Assembly: GCF_900099965.1 (NCBI RefSeq)
Contig: NZ_FNDJ01000032.1
Location: forward strand, 1 to 64,000
Length of the DNA stretch: 64,000 bases
Origin: Nonomuraea jiangxiensis
GTDB lineage: Bacteria > Actinomycetota > Actinomycetes > Streptosporangiales > Streptosporangiaceae
Reading direction: 5' to 3'
Positions 8,716-16,448 of the stretch are shown here, piece by piece. The notes under the pieces are model-generated. The model had not been told where the DNA came from and made no database searches. It worked only from the letters and a program-made list of their open reading frames with translations. Made by a program: the position numbers and the translations under genes. Numbering within the stretch: the first letter of the stretch is position 1; each line of letters starts with the position of its first letter.

Positions 8716-8733
8716 ACCAAGCAAGCGCTCGGC
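8716..8733. promoter_or_regulatory. KstR2-type operator, copy 2, with upstream -10 TATGCT
   Basis: ACCAAGCAAGCGCTCGGC lies between the divergent kinase gene and the isochorismatase-like gene. TATGCT at 8701-8706 is a plausible -10, which puts the operator over the transcription start. The inner AGCAAGCGCTCGGC matches eight of ten fixed positions of AnCAAGnnCTTGnT. Confidence 0.65.
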
Positions 8734-8750
8734 TGATTCGGAGGTCGCCG

Positions 8751-9368
8751 GTGGAGCGCGTGGCCGTGCTGGTGATGGAGATGCAGCGGGGCGTGGTCGG
8801 CGATCTCACGAAATTTCCGGACCTGGTGGCCGCCTGCGCGCGGCACGACGTCGTCGCCAACGCCGCCCGCGTGCTCCACGCCGCCAGATCGGCCGGCCTC
8901 CCGGTGATCCACTGCACCGCCGCCTTCCGCCCCGACCGGGCCGGCTCCCACACGTCGAACTCGCCGTTCATCGCCTCCCTGCTCAAGGACCCCGGCCACA
9001 TGCTGGAAGGTACGCCCGCCACCGAGGTCCTCCCCGAGCTGCGCGGCGACGGCGACCTGGAGAGCCGGCGACACCACGGCTTCTCGCCCTTCACCGGCAC
9101 CTCGCTCGACATGACGCTGCGCTCGCTGGGCGTCTCCGCCGTGGTCGCCCTCGGGGTGTCGCTCAACCTGGGCATCCCGGGGCTGGCGCTGGAAGCGGTC
9201 AACCTGGGTTACCGGGTGACCGTGGTGACCGACGCGGTGGCGGGCATCCCGGAGGACTACGCGCGGAGCGTACTGAAGCACACGATCAGCCTGCTCGCCA
9301 CCCGCGTGACCACGACGGAGCTGGTCAGGGGGCTGGTCGAGGAGCAGGGCGGGCGGCTGGGAGCGTGA
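8751..9368 (+). CDS. Isochorismatase-fold (cysteine hydrolase-like) protein lacking the catalytic triad
   Basis: A 205-residue isochorismatase/nicotinamidase-fold protein. The family acts through Asp, Lys and Cys. Here the Asp of the usual V-D-M-Q is Glu10 (VMEMQRG), the Lys region reads SRRHHGFSPF (residues 105-114, no Lys), and the Cys position in the GVSLNLGI segment is Gly141. The fold signature SPFTGTSLD is otherwise well kept. It may be a non-hydrolytic binding protein or use another chemistry. GTG 8751 follows GGAGG. Its stop overlaps the start of the following SDR gene (TGATG), so the two are coupled. The operator at 8716-8733 would control both. Confidence 0.85.
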   Translation: MERVAVLVMEMQRGVVGDLTKFPDLVAACARHDVVANAARVLHAARSAGLPVIHCTAAFRPDRAGSHTSNSPFIASLLKDPGHMLEGTPATEVLPELRGDGDLESRRHHGFSPFTGTSLDMTLRSLGVSAVVALGVSLNLGIPGLALEAVNLGYRVTVVTDAVAGIPEDYARSVLKHTISLLATRVTTTELVRGLVEEQGGRLGA

Positions 9369-10117
9369 TGGACGGGCTGTGCCTGGACGGGCGGGTGGCC
9401 GTGGTGACCGGGGGAGCGGGCGCGATCGGCGCGGCCGTCGCCGCGGACCTGAGCGCGCTCGGGGCGCGTGTGGTGGTCGCGGACGTGGACCTGCCGGGCG
9501 CCGAGCGGGTCGCCGCCGGCCTGCCCGGGGCGCTGGCCATGGCCGTGGACCTGGCCTCGCCCGCGGCGGTGGCCGCCTTCGGCGAGGCGGTGGGCACGGT
9601 GGTGGGCGCGGTGGACGTCCTCGTGCACAACGCGGGGGTGTCGGTGGTGGAGCCGTTCGTCGCCAGCGACCCGGCGAACTGGGACCTCATGTGGCAGGTC
9701 AACCTGCGCGGGCCGATGCTGCTGACCAAGCTGCTCCTGCCCGGGATGCTGGAGCGGGAGTGGGGGCGGCTCGTGTTCGTCTCCTCCGACGGCGCCCGGG
9801 CCGGGTCCGGCGGCGAGGGCGCGTACGCGGCGACCAAGGCCGGGCTGTTCGGGCTGGCCAAGACGCTCGCCCGCGAGGCGGCCAGGGCGTGCGTGACCTC
9901 CAACGTGGTCTGCCCCGGCCCCACCGACACGCCCATGCTGCGGCGGGTGTCGGCGGCCGAGCCGGGGCTGGTCGACAAGATCGCCCGAGGCATCCCGCTG
10001 CGCCGCCTCGGAACGCCCGCCGACGTGGCGGGGCTGATCGCCTACCTGTGCACGGATCGTGCCGCCTACATCACCGGGCAGACGCTGTCGGTGAGCGGCG
10101 GCGTGACCATGCACTGA
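9368..10117 (+). CDS. SDR-family dehydrogenase (hydroxyacyl-CoA/alicyclic type)
   Basis: A 249-residue classical SDR with TGGAGAIG near residue 13, HNAG in place of NNAG, catalytic Ser in VSSDG and YAATK, and C-terminal SVSGG. The sequence style recalls 3-oxoacyl reductases and 2-hydroxycyclohexanecarboxyl-CoA dehydrogenase (BadH). The ATG at 9368 shares its A with the TGA of the preceding gene; GTG 9365 is also possible. It converges on the esterase gene 10 bases beyond its stop. Likely an alcohol-oxidising step on a CoA-bound substrate. Confidence 0.9.
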   Translation: MDGLCLDGRVAVVTGGAGAIGAAVAADLSALGARVVVADVDLPGAERVAAGLPGALAMAVDLASPAAVAAFGEAVGTVVGAVDVLVHNAGVSVVEPFVASDPANWDLMWQVNLRGPMLLTKLLLPGMLEREWGRLVFVSSDGARAGSGGEGAYAATKAGLFGLAKTLAREAARACVTSNVVCPGPTDTPMLRRVSAAEPGLVDKIARGIPLRRLGTPADVAGLIAYLCTDRAAYITGQTLSVSGGVTMH

Positions 10118-10126
10118 CCGGCCGTG

Positions 10127-11488
10127 TCAGCGCAGCGCGTCGTAGACGGCGCCCACCAGGCGCAGGCCGCGCAGGTTGCCCGAGACGGCGCCGGCCATCT
10201 TGTTCATGACGTAGCCGATGGCCAGGCCGCGCTCCGGATCGCCGACCCCGAAGGCGCCGCCCATGCCGGAGTGGCCGAACGCGGTCTGCGACGGCATCAT
10301 GAACGTCGTGGACGGCCGCATGTAACCGAGCCCGAACGAGGAGTCCAGGAGCAGCACCCGGTCGGGGCCGCTCACCCGCCGGCGGATGGCGTCGCTCAGG
10401 GTGTCGGGGCGCAGCAGGTCGCCGGCGATCAGCGACCGGTAGAACGCCGCCAGGCCCCTGGCGGTGGTGACGACCCCGGCGGCGGGCCAGCCGGCGCGCA
10501 GGATGAGGGGATGGTTCGCGCCGCCCTTGAGCTGCTGCATGCGGGGATTGCCGAGCGCCCGGTTCATGAGGCTCTGCGGATCGAGCGCCGCCCTGGCCAT
10601 CTCGGCCAGCACGTCCCGCGACCCCTCAGACCCGGCCCCACCCTGAGCGGCACTGCCCTGAGCGGTCCCGCCCTGAGCGGCACTGCCCTGAGCGGCACTG
10701 CCCTGAGCGGCACTGCCCTGAGCGGCCCTGCCCTGAGCCGCACCGGTCGGCGCGGATCCGCCCTGGCCGGCGTCAATGTCGGCGCCGGCGGCCTCCGTGA
10801 CGGCCGGGCCGCCGGTCGCGGTCGCTTCGCCCGGCTGGCCGTTCGTGCCCGGCGGGCGGGGGCGTTCGCCTGCCTTGAGTCGGGCCGTACGGGCGATCAC
10901 GTCGTCCGGCGCGCCGACCCACAGCTCCAGGCCCAGCGGCCCGGCGATCTCCGCCGCCACCAGTTCCCCCACGGACTTGCCGGTGACCCGCCTGATCACC
11001 TCTCCCACCAGGAACCCGTACGACAGCGCGTGGTAGCCGTGCGCCGTCCCCGGCTCCCACAGCGGCGCCTGGCCGGCGAGCCGCGCCGCGATGGCCGCGT
11101 GGTCCTCGAACTCCTCCACCGGCACCGGGTCCTCCACCACCGGCAGCCCGCTCTGGTGGGTGAGCAGGTGTTCGACCGTGATCGCCGCCTTGCCCCGGGC
11201 CGCGAACTCCGGCCACACGTCCGCGACCGGCGCGGTCACGTCCACCAGCCCCCGTTCGGCGAGCTGCAGCAGCACGGTGGCGGTGATCGCCTTGGTGCAG
11301 GAGTAGGCGAAGGCGGGCGTGTCGGCCTCCCAGGGCCGCCCCGTGTGCCGGTCGGCGGTCCCGCCCCACAGATCCACCACCGGCTCGCCGTCCAGGTAGA
11401 CGGCGAAGGCCGCACCCAGCTCCTCGCCATCGGCGAAATGCCGCTCGAACACCTCGCGTACGCGGGAGAACCGAGGATCGCAGTGCAT
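10127..11488 (-). CDS. Beta-lactamase-fold serine hydrolase (class C/LipE-like esterase)
   Basis: 453 residues. The SxxK catalytic motif is YSCTKAITATV, the Tyr motif is in GYHALSYG and the third motif is FGHSGMGG, as in class C beta-lactamase-fold esterases. LTHQSGLP is also typical. Members hydrolyse short esters or lactones; a related mycobacterial lipase (LipE) lies within a steroid regulon, which fits the context here. About 60 residues in the middle are a low-complexity insertion, including five-residue AAQGS repeats encoded by 15-bp units. It diverges from the cyclase gene with only 29 bases between starts, and the shared KstR2-type site occupies that gap. Confidence 0.88.
   Translation of the reverse strand: MHCDPRFSRVREVFERHFADGEELGAAFAVYLDGEPVVDLWGGTADRHTGRPWEADTPAFAYSCTKAITATVLLQLAERGLVDVTAPVADVWPEFAARGKAAITVEHLLTHQSGLPVVEDPVPVEEFEDHAAIAARLAGQAPLWEPGTAHGYHALSYGFLVGEVIRRVTGKSVGELVAAEIAGPLGLELWVGAPDDVIARTARLKAGERPRPPGTNGQPGEATATGGPAVTEAAGADIDAGQGGSAPTGAAQGRAAQGSAAQGSAAQGSAAQGGTAQGSAAQGGAGSEGSRDVLAEMARAALDPQSLMNRALGNPRMQQLKGGANHPLILRAGWPAAGVVTTARGLAAFYRSLIAGDLLRPDTLSDAIRRRVSGPDRVLLLDSSFGLGYMRPSTTFMMPSQTAFGHSGMGGAFGVGDPERGLAIGYVMNKMAGAVSGNLRGLRLVGAVYDALR
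10640..10741. repeat. 15-bp tandem repeats inside the esterase gene
   Basis: About six to seven copies of a 15-bp unit (CTGAGCGGCACTGCC type) encode the AAQGS repeats on the minus strand. The insertion is in frame and lies between conserved hydrolase motifs. Confidence 0.85.
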
Positions 11489-11504
11489 CAGACCTCCGCA
11501 GGAA

Positions 11505-11522
11505 AGGGAGCGCTTACTTGGC
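11505..11522. promoter_or_regulatory. KstR2-type operator, copy 3, over a TTG start codon
   Basis: AGGGAGCGCTTACTTGGC reads GCCAAGTAAGCGCTCCCT on the minus strand, aligning with the seven-copy motif. It spans the ribosome site and TTG start (11518) of the cyclase gene and ends 17 bases from the divergent esterase start, so it could silence both genes. Confidence 0.55.
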
Positions 11523-12426
11523 TCACGAGCCTAACAACTGGGGACGATTCGGCCCAGACGATCAACGCGGCACCCTCAACCTCCTCACCCCGGCCGTGGT
11601 GCTCGACGCCCTGCGCGCCGCCACCACGGGCGAGGTGCTGAGCCTGGCGATGCCGATCAGGGGCGCCACCTCCTCGCCCGCGCCCACCACGGTCCCGCAC
11701 CTGCCGGGCCGCCCGCTGCCGCAGCACTTCATGTCCGTGGACGGCGGCGACTACGCGGCCGGCGCCCGGCCGGTCGGCGACGGCCTGCGGGTGGCCGACG
11801 ACGCGCTGGTGGTCACCCAGCACGGCACCACCACCCACATGGACGCGCTGTGCCACATGTGGTCCGGCGACGAGCTCTACAACGGGCACCCGGCCGCCAG
11901 GGTCCGCTCCTACGGCGCCACCAGGTGCGGCATCGAGCACGTGGGCGGGGTGGTCGCCCGCGGGCTGCTGTTCGACGTGCCCCGCCACCTCGGACTCGAC
12001 CACCTCCCGGTCGGCTACCGGATTCCGGCGGAGCTGCTGGCGGAGATCGCTTCGCCCCGGCCTGGGGACGCGGTGGTGATCCGTACCGGCTGGCCGCTGG
12101 TGTGGGAGCGCTCGCGGGAGGAGTACTGGGCGGGCCAGCCGGGGCTCTCGGCCGAGGCGGGCCGCTGGCTGGCGGCCCGCGACGTGTCCGTGGTGGCCGC
12201 CGACAACGCGGCGGTCGGCGGCCTGAACGCGCGCGGGCTGGCCGACGAGCCGCTCGCCGACGACCTCCACCTCATCCTGCTGCACCGGCACGGCGTGCAC
12301 CTGGTGGAGCTGCTCTGGCTGGAGGAGCTGGCGGGGCGGGGGCGGACGGAGTTCGTGTTCGTGGTGGCGCCGCTCAGGATCGAGGGCGGCACCGGCAGCC
12401 CGGTCACCCCGCTGGCCGTTCTCTGA
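11518..12426 (+). CDS. Cyclase/kynurenine formamidase-family metal-dependent hydrolase
   Basis: 302 residues of the Cyclase (PF04199) family. The metal motif reads QHGTTTHMDALCH near residues 101-113 (HxGTHxDxxxH type), and VIRTGWP and DNAAVGG are other family signatures. Members hydrolyse amides, lactones or cyclic ketone-derived rings with Mn or Zn. TTG 11518 is preferred because AGGAAAGGGAG lies about 10 bases upstream and the protein aligns from that point (NNWGRFGPDDQRGTLNLL). Because of its neighbours, ring-opening or lactone hydrolysis in the catabolic pathway is the natural guess. Confidence 0.88.
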   Translation: MAHEPNNWGRFGPDDQRGTLNLLTPAVVLDALRAATTGEVLSLAMPIRGATSSPAPTTVPHLPGRPLPQHFMSVDGGDYAAGARPVGDGLRVADDALVVTQHGTTTHMDALCHMWSGDELYNGHPAARVRSYGATRCGIEHVGGVVARGLLFDVPRHLGLDHLPVGYRIPAELLAEIASPRPGDAVVIRTGWPLVWERSREEYWAGQPGLSAEAGRWLAARDVSVVAADNAAVGGLNARGLADEPLADDLHLILLHRHGVHLVELLWLEELAGRGRTEFVFVVAPLRIEGGTGSPVTPLAVL

Positions 12427-12437
12427 CCGCCCGGTGA

Positions 12438-13577
12438 TCAGGACCAGGTGACGGGCAGGGAGCGGACCCCGTACACGACGGCGTCCTCCTTCAGGGACAC
12501 CTCCGTGGCCGGGACCGCCAGGCGCAGGTCGGGGAAGCGCTCGAACAGCGCCCGGTAGCCGATGCCCAGCTCGATCCGGGCGAGCTGCTGGCCCAGGCAC
12601 TGGTGAACTCCGTGGCCGAAGGCCAGGTGCCGGCGGGCCTCAGGGCGGCCGGGCCGGAGCAGGTCCGGGTCCGCGAACACCTCGGGGTCCCGGTTGATCA
12701 TCGGCAGCGACAGCGCGACCGTCTCGCCCTTCCTGACCAGCTCGCCCGCCACCTCCACGTCCTCCAGCGCGCTGCGGGACGGCGCGCCGACGTGCAGGAT
12801 CGACAGCCAGCGCAGCAACTCCTCGACGGCCTCCTCCTCGTAGCGCACTCCCTGCCGGAGCAGCGCGAACGTGCCGAGGCTCAGCATGTTGGCCGTGGTC
12901 TCGTGGCCCGCGACGAGCAGGATCAGGGCCACGTTGGTCAGCTCCTGGTCGGTGAGCTCATCGGTCAGGCCGCTGATCAGGTCGTCGCCCGGTTCCGACC
13001 GCTTGCGGCGTACCAGCTCGCCCAGGTAGGAGGTGAGGTCGGCGATCGCCTGCGGGCCGCCCGCGTCCGGGGTGACGACGCGCATGCTGCGGTCCTGGAA
13101 GAACTCGTGATCGTCGTACGGGACCCCGAGCAGCTCGCAGATGACCAGCGACGGGATCGGCAGCGCGTAGGCCCGCACCAGGTCGGCGGGCGGCCCCGCG
13201 GCCGCCATCGCGTCGAGGTGGTCGGCCGCGATCCGCTCGACGCGCGGCTCCAGCATCCGCATCCTGCGCACCGTGAACTGGCCGGTGAGCAGGCGGCGAT
13301 AGCGGGTGTGCCCGGGCGGGTCGGTGGTGGCGAAGAACCCCGGCGGGGCCGCCTCGCCGGGAGCGCCCGCGCGGACGGCGAAGAGCGGAGCGTGCTTGAG
13401 CTCCTGCCGGGCGCTGAACCTGGGGTCGCCCAGCACGGCGCGGGCCGCCTCCGCGCTGGTGGCCAGCCACCCCAGATGGCCGTCGGCGAACTCCAGGCGG
13501 CTCATCGCCGGCAGGCCCCTGAGCCCGGCCGGAGGGTCGAAGGGGCAGGCGGGATTGCGTTCGATGGGAAGTCGCAT
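12438..13577 (-). CDS. Cytochrome P450 (bacterial class I)
   Basis: 379 residues. The I-helix oxygen motif is AGHETT at 223-228, the K-helix ELLR at 253-256, and the haem loop FGHGVHQCLG with the axial Cys327. Length and the LPMINRDPEVF segment are typical of soluble actinobacterial P450s, which hydroxylate small hydrophobic compounds. No ferredoxin or reductase gene is adjacent, so partners must be elsewhere. It lies 50 bases after the AMP-ligase gene on the same strand, but has its own candidate control site (13583-13598) just 5 bases ahead of its ATG. It converges with the cyclase gene. Confidence 0.92.
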   Translation of the reverse strand: MRLPIERNPACPFDPPAGLRGLPAMSRLEFADGHLGWLATSAEAARAVLGDPRFSARQELKHAPLFAVRAGAPGEAAPPGFFATTDPPGHTRYRRLLTGQFTVRRMRMLEPRVERIAADHLDAMAAAGPPADLVRAYALPIPSLVICELLGVPYDDHEFFQDRSMRVVTPDAGGPQAIADLTSYLGELVRRKRSEPGDDLISGLTDELTDQELTNVALILLVAGHETTANMLSLGTFALLRQGVRYEEEAVEELLRWLSILHVGAPSRSALEDVEVAGELVRKGETVALSLPMINRDPEVFADPDLLRPGRPEARRHLAFGHGVHQCLGQQLARIELGIGYRALFERFPDLRLAVPATEVSLKEDAVVYGVRSLPVTWS

Positions 13578-13582
13578 AAATG

Positions 13583-13613
13583 TGAGAGTAGGCTCTCAAA
13601 TGGTGGTTGTATA
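13583..13613 (-). promoter_or_regulatory. P450 promoter with TGAGAG-TAGG-CTCTCA operator
   Basis: A perfect 6-base inverted repeat with a 4-base centre (13583-13598) sits directly before the P450 ATG. On the minus strand TATACA (13613-13608) is a candidate -10 just upstream of it. The pattern suggests a repressor other than the KstR2-like one. Confidence 0.5.
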
Positions 13614-13626
13614 GCGAAATAGTCGG

Positions 13627-15126
13627 TCAGATGCCGGGGTAGTTCCCGCCGCCGTGCGCCCGGTCCAGGGCGTCGTAGTCGGGGGTGAAGCCGTGTTTGG
13701 GGATCGCGTCCACGAACTCGACGTGCCTCGGCTTCTTGTACGACGCCAGCAGCCCTCTGACGTGCTCGACGAGGTCGTCCGGCGTGACCTGGGCGTCCGG
13801 CCGCAAGGCCACGATCGCCTTGACCGCCTGGTGCCAGGTGGGGTCCGGCACCCCGATGACGGCGGCGTCGGCCACGGCGGGATGGGTTTTCAGGGCCCGT
13901 TCCACCTCGGCCGGGTAGACGTTCTCGGCGCCGGACTTGATCATCCGGAGCTTGGGGCCGATGAAGGTGATGGTGCCGTCGGGTTCGCGGCGGCCGAGGT
14001 CGCCGGTGTGGTGCCAGCCGCCCGCGAGCTTGACGGCGTTCACGTCGGGCCGGGCGAAATATCCTGAAAAAAGGGTCTTTCCTCGGGCGCAGATCTCGCC
14101 CACCTCGCCCGCCGGGACCTCCTCGCCGTCCGGCCCCAGCATCCGCACCTGCACCAGCGGACCGGGCCGGCCCGCGAACCCCGCCCCGCCCTCCGCCAGT
14201 CCCAGGAACGTGAGCATCCCGCCCACCTCGGTCTGACCGTAGCCGCCCATCTTGGACCGGCACCAGGGCGAGTCGTCCACGGTGATCATGTCGTCCCATT
14301 CGGCCGAGTGGGAGACGAACCTGAGGGACGACAGGTCGTACTTGCCGCCCGCGTTCGCCTGCGTCACCGCGTCGATCATCTGCCCGAACAGGAACGCCTG
14401 GGTCACCCGCTCGGCGTCGATCAGCCGGCAGACCTCCTGGGGGTCGAAGGCGGGGGTGAAGACGTTCGTGCCGCTGATCTGCAGGGTGGCCAGGCAGAAC
14501 ATCATGGTGCCGACGTGGAAGAGCGGGCCGTTGTTGAGAAAGGTGAAGCCCGGCTCCATCTGGCGTACGACGAGGAGCTGGGTGGCGTGGGCGACGAGCG
14601 CGGCACTGCTGAGCAGCGCGGCTCGGGGCCGCCCGGAGAAGGCAGCGGTGTAGAGCGCCAGCACCGGCTCGGTGTCCGCCACCTGCGCGAACTCCCGGGG
14701 GGTCGCGTCCGCGAGCAGCCGCTCGTACTCGTCGCCCGCCTGGATCCACGCAGGCGTCCGCGCCGCGCCGGCGCGCAGGGCCGTGGTGAGGTCCGAGGGC
14801 TGCCAGACGACGGCGGATGGGGTCAGGTCGGAGAGTACGAAGCGCAGCTCGTCCTCCGACTGGCGCCAGTTGGCCGGGCAGAAGACGGCCCCGAGGCGGG
14901 AGCAGGCCAGCAGCAGCTCCAGCACCGCGTACGAGTTCTGCCCCAGCCAGAGCACCCGGTCGCCACCCGCGACCCCGGCGCCGGCCAGGGCGCCGGCCAG
15001 CCGGGTCACTCGGGCGTCGAGCTCGGGGTAGGTGAGCCGCAGGTCCCCGTCCACCACCGCCGTGACCTGCGGGCGGCTGCGGGCGTGGTCGGCGACGACG
15101 TCTGCCAGGGACAGGCTGTGGATCAC
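13627..15126 (-). CDS. AMP-binding (acyl-CoA ligase-like) protein with degenerate catalytic motifs
   Basis: 499 residues with the ANL fold: LTYPELDARV at the start, GGYGQTEVGG, WHHTGDLG and SGAENVYPAEVE in their expected order. Two motifs are off. The ATP loop, usually YTSGTTGxPK, reads YTAAFSGRPRAALL, and the late lysine segment, usually ending in TGK, reads IPKHGFTPDYDAL with no matching lysine. The YTAAF-GRP variant recurs in actinobacterial FadD-like proteins as I remember them, so it may be a functional subfamily. GTG 15126 has GGAGG 7 bases upstream. It follows the LLM gene by 22 bases and is probably co-transcribed from the operator at 16227. Confidence 0.85.
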   Translation of the reverse strand: MIHSLSLADVVADHARSRPQVTAVVDGDLRLTYPELDARVTRLAGALAGAGVAGGDRVLWLGQNSYAVLELLLACSRLGAVFCPANWRQSEDELRFVLSDLTPSAVVWQPSDLTTALRAGAARTPAWIQAGDEYERLLADATPREFAQVADTEPVLALYTAAFSGRPRAALLSSAALVAHATQLLVVRQMEPGFTFLNNGPLFHVGTMMFCLATLQISGTNVFTPAFDPQEVCRLIDAERVTQAFLFGQMIDAVTQANAGGKYDLSSLRFVSHSAEWDDMITVDDSPWCRSKMGGYGQTEVGGMLTFLGLAEGGAGFAGRPGPLVQVRMLGPDGEEVPAGEVGEICARGKTLFSGYFARPDVNAVKLAGGWHHTGDLGRREPDGTITFIGPKLRMIKSGAENVYPAEVERALKTHPAVADAAVIGVPDPTWHQAVKAIVALRPDAQVTPDDLVEHVRGLLASYKKPRHVEFVDAIPKHGFTPDYDALDRAHGGGNYPGI

Positions 15127-15148
15127 GGGAACCTCCGGGGTGAGGGGG

Positions 15149-16204
15149 TCAGCGGAAGGCGGGCATGACCTCGGCCGCGAAGAACCGCATGACCTGTTTC
15201 ATGTCCGCCAGCGGCATCGGCCGGGTGCTGCCGAAGTCGCACAGGAGGTTCGTGAAGCCGGCGTCCCTGAGCACCGAGATCTGCGAGATCACCCGCTCGG
15301 GGTCGCCGATCACCTCCAGCTGCTCCCACCGGAAGTCGGCCGACACCGTGCCGCCCTTGAGATAGCGGTCCTGGTAGTACTCGAAGCCCTGCGCGGCCCG
15401 CCCCGTCTTCGGGTCGATGGGGGCGCTGCTCGGGTTGAAGATGCGCGAGCGGTCGAACGACGCCTCGAACCGGGCCTGGTCGGCGCGGGCCTGTTCCAGC
15501 GTCGGGGCCACGTATACGCTGCGTGCCACCACCAGGTCCGCCCCCGGCGGGTGCCCGGCCCGGGCGGCCGTCTCCCGCCAGGTCTCCGCCGCCCGTACGA
15601 CCTTGCGGAACGTGGCCGCCGGATCGGCCAGGACGGGCAGCCCGCGCTCGGCGTACATGGTCACGGTCTCCGGGGAGACGGCCGCCACGTGCAGCGGCGG
15701 GTGCGGCGACTGCAGCGGCCTCGGCACGAGGGTCACCTCGGTCCCGGTCCGGTAGAACTTCCCCTCATGCTGGTACGACTCCCGCGTCCAGAGCCCGACG
15801 ATCACCTCCAGCGCCTCGTTGAACCGGTCGCGGGCCTCCGCCAGGTCGATCCCGAACCCCTCGAACTCGACGCTCTGGTATCCCCGCCCGATCCCCAGGT
15901 CCAGCCGCCCGCCGGAGAGCACGTCCACCTGCGCGGCCTCCTCGGCCACGTGAATCGGGTCGTGCAGGGGGAGCACCACGATGCCGGTGCCCAGCCGGAG
16001 GCGGGTGGTGCGGGCGGCGGCGTGGGCGAGCATGGTGAACAGGTTGGGGGCCACGCCGTAGTCCCTGAAGTGGTGCTCGGCCAGCCGTACCCCGTCGAAG
16101 CCCAGCTCCTCGGCCAGTTCGATGAGCTCCAGGTGGTAGTCGTAGACGTCCTTGAAGCTCTGGCCGTCGAAGCGGTGGAAGAGGTGGAAGGTCGAGAACT
16201 TCAT
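15149..16204 (-). CDS. LLM-class flavin/F420-dependent oxidoreductase (bacterial luciferase-like)
   Basis: 351 residues of the luciferase-like monooxygenase superfamily: FSTFHLFHRFDG at the N-terminus, VRLAEHHF (the conserved AEHH), LGTGIVVLPLHDP, and DLGIGRGYQSVEFEGFG. These bind FMN or F420 in a TIM barrel and perform monooxygenation or hydride transfer on hydrophobic substrates. ATG 16204 has GAGGGG about 9 bases upstream; a TTG at 16219 is less likely. First gene of an LLM-ligase(-P450) unit. A near-perfect KstR2-type palindrome lies 22 bases upstream. Confidence 0.9.
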   Translation of the reverse strand: MKFSTFHLFHRFDGQSFKDVYDYHLELIELAEELGFDGVRLAEHHFRDYGVAPNLFTMLAHAAARTTRLRLGTGIVVLPLHDPIHVAEEAAQVDVLSGGRLDLGIGRGYQSVEFEGFGIDLAEARDRFNEALEVIVGLWTRESYQHEGKFYRTGTEVTLVPRPLQSPHPPLHVAAVSPETVTMYAERGLPVLADPAATFRKVVRAAETWRETAARAGHPPGADLVVARSVYVAPTLEQARADQARFEASFDRSRIFNPSSAPIDPKTGRAAQGFEYYQDRYLKGGTVSADFRWEQLEVIGDPERVISQISVLRDAGFTNLLCDFGSTRPMPLADMKQVMRFFAAEVMPAFR

Positions 16205-16226
16205 GCGGCGGCCCCTCAACGGTAAA

Positions 16227-16242
16227 CCAAGCGCTCGCTTGG
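16227..16242. promoter_or_regulatory. KstR2-type operator, copy 4, with -10 TACGCT
   Basis: CCAAGCGCTCGCTTGG is symmetric over 16 bases except at its centre. On the minus strand TACGCT (16250-16245) is a good -10 just upstream, placing the operator over the start site of the LLM gene. Confidence 0.7.
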
Positions 16243-16275
16243 GAGCGTACCACGGCGTGACCGTCCGACGGGCGA

Positions 16276-16440
16276 GCCGGTGACCGGCCGCGCGTGCGTA
16301 TGAGGGGCTCGGCGGGTGGGCCGGTGACCGGCCGCGCGTGCGTATGAGGGGCTCGGCGAGTGGGCCGGTGACTGGCCGGGCGTGCGTACGGAGGGCATGG
16401 CGGGTTGGCCGGGCGTGCGTATGGACGGCTTGGTGGGTGA
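16276..16440. repeat. 44-bp tandem repeat, about 3.7 copies, intergenic
   Basis: Units beginning GCCGGTGACCGGCC start at 16276, 16320 and 16364, with a decayed fourth near 16408. It fills the gap between the LLM operator and the MFS stop codon. A 44-bp unit cannot keep a reading frame, so it is not coding. No other function is visible. Confidence 0.8.
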
Positions 16441-16448
16441 GTCGGTGG

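Noticed and set aside
12438..16204. P450, AMP-ligase and LLM genes as a natural-product biosynthetic cluster
   Set aside because: There is no carrier protein, ketosynthase, condensation domain or precursor peptide, and the shared operator ties LLM and ligase to catabolic genes.
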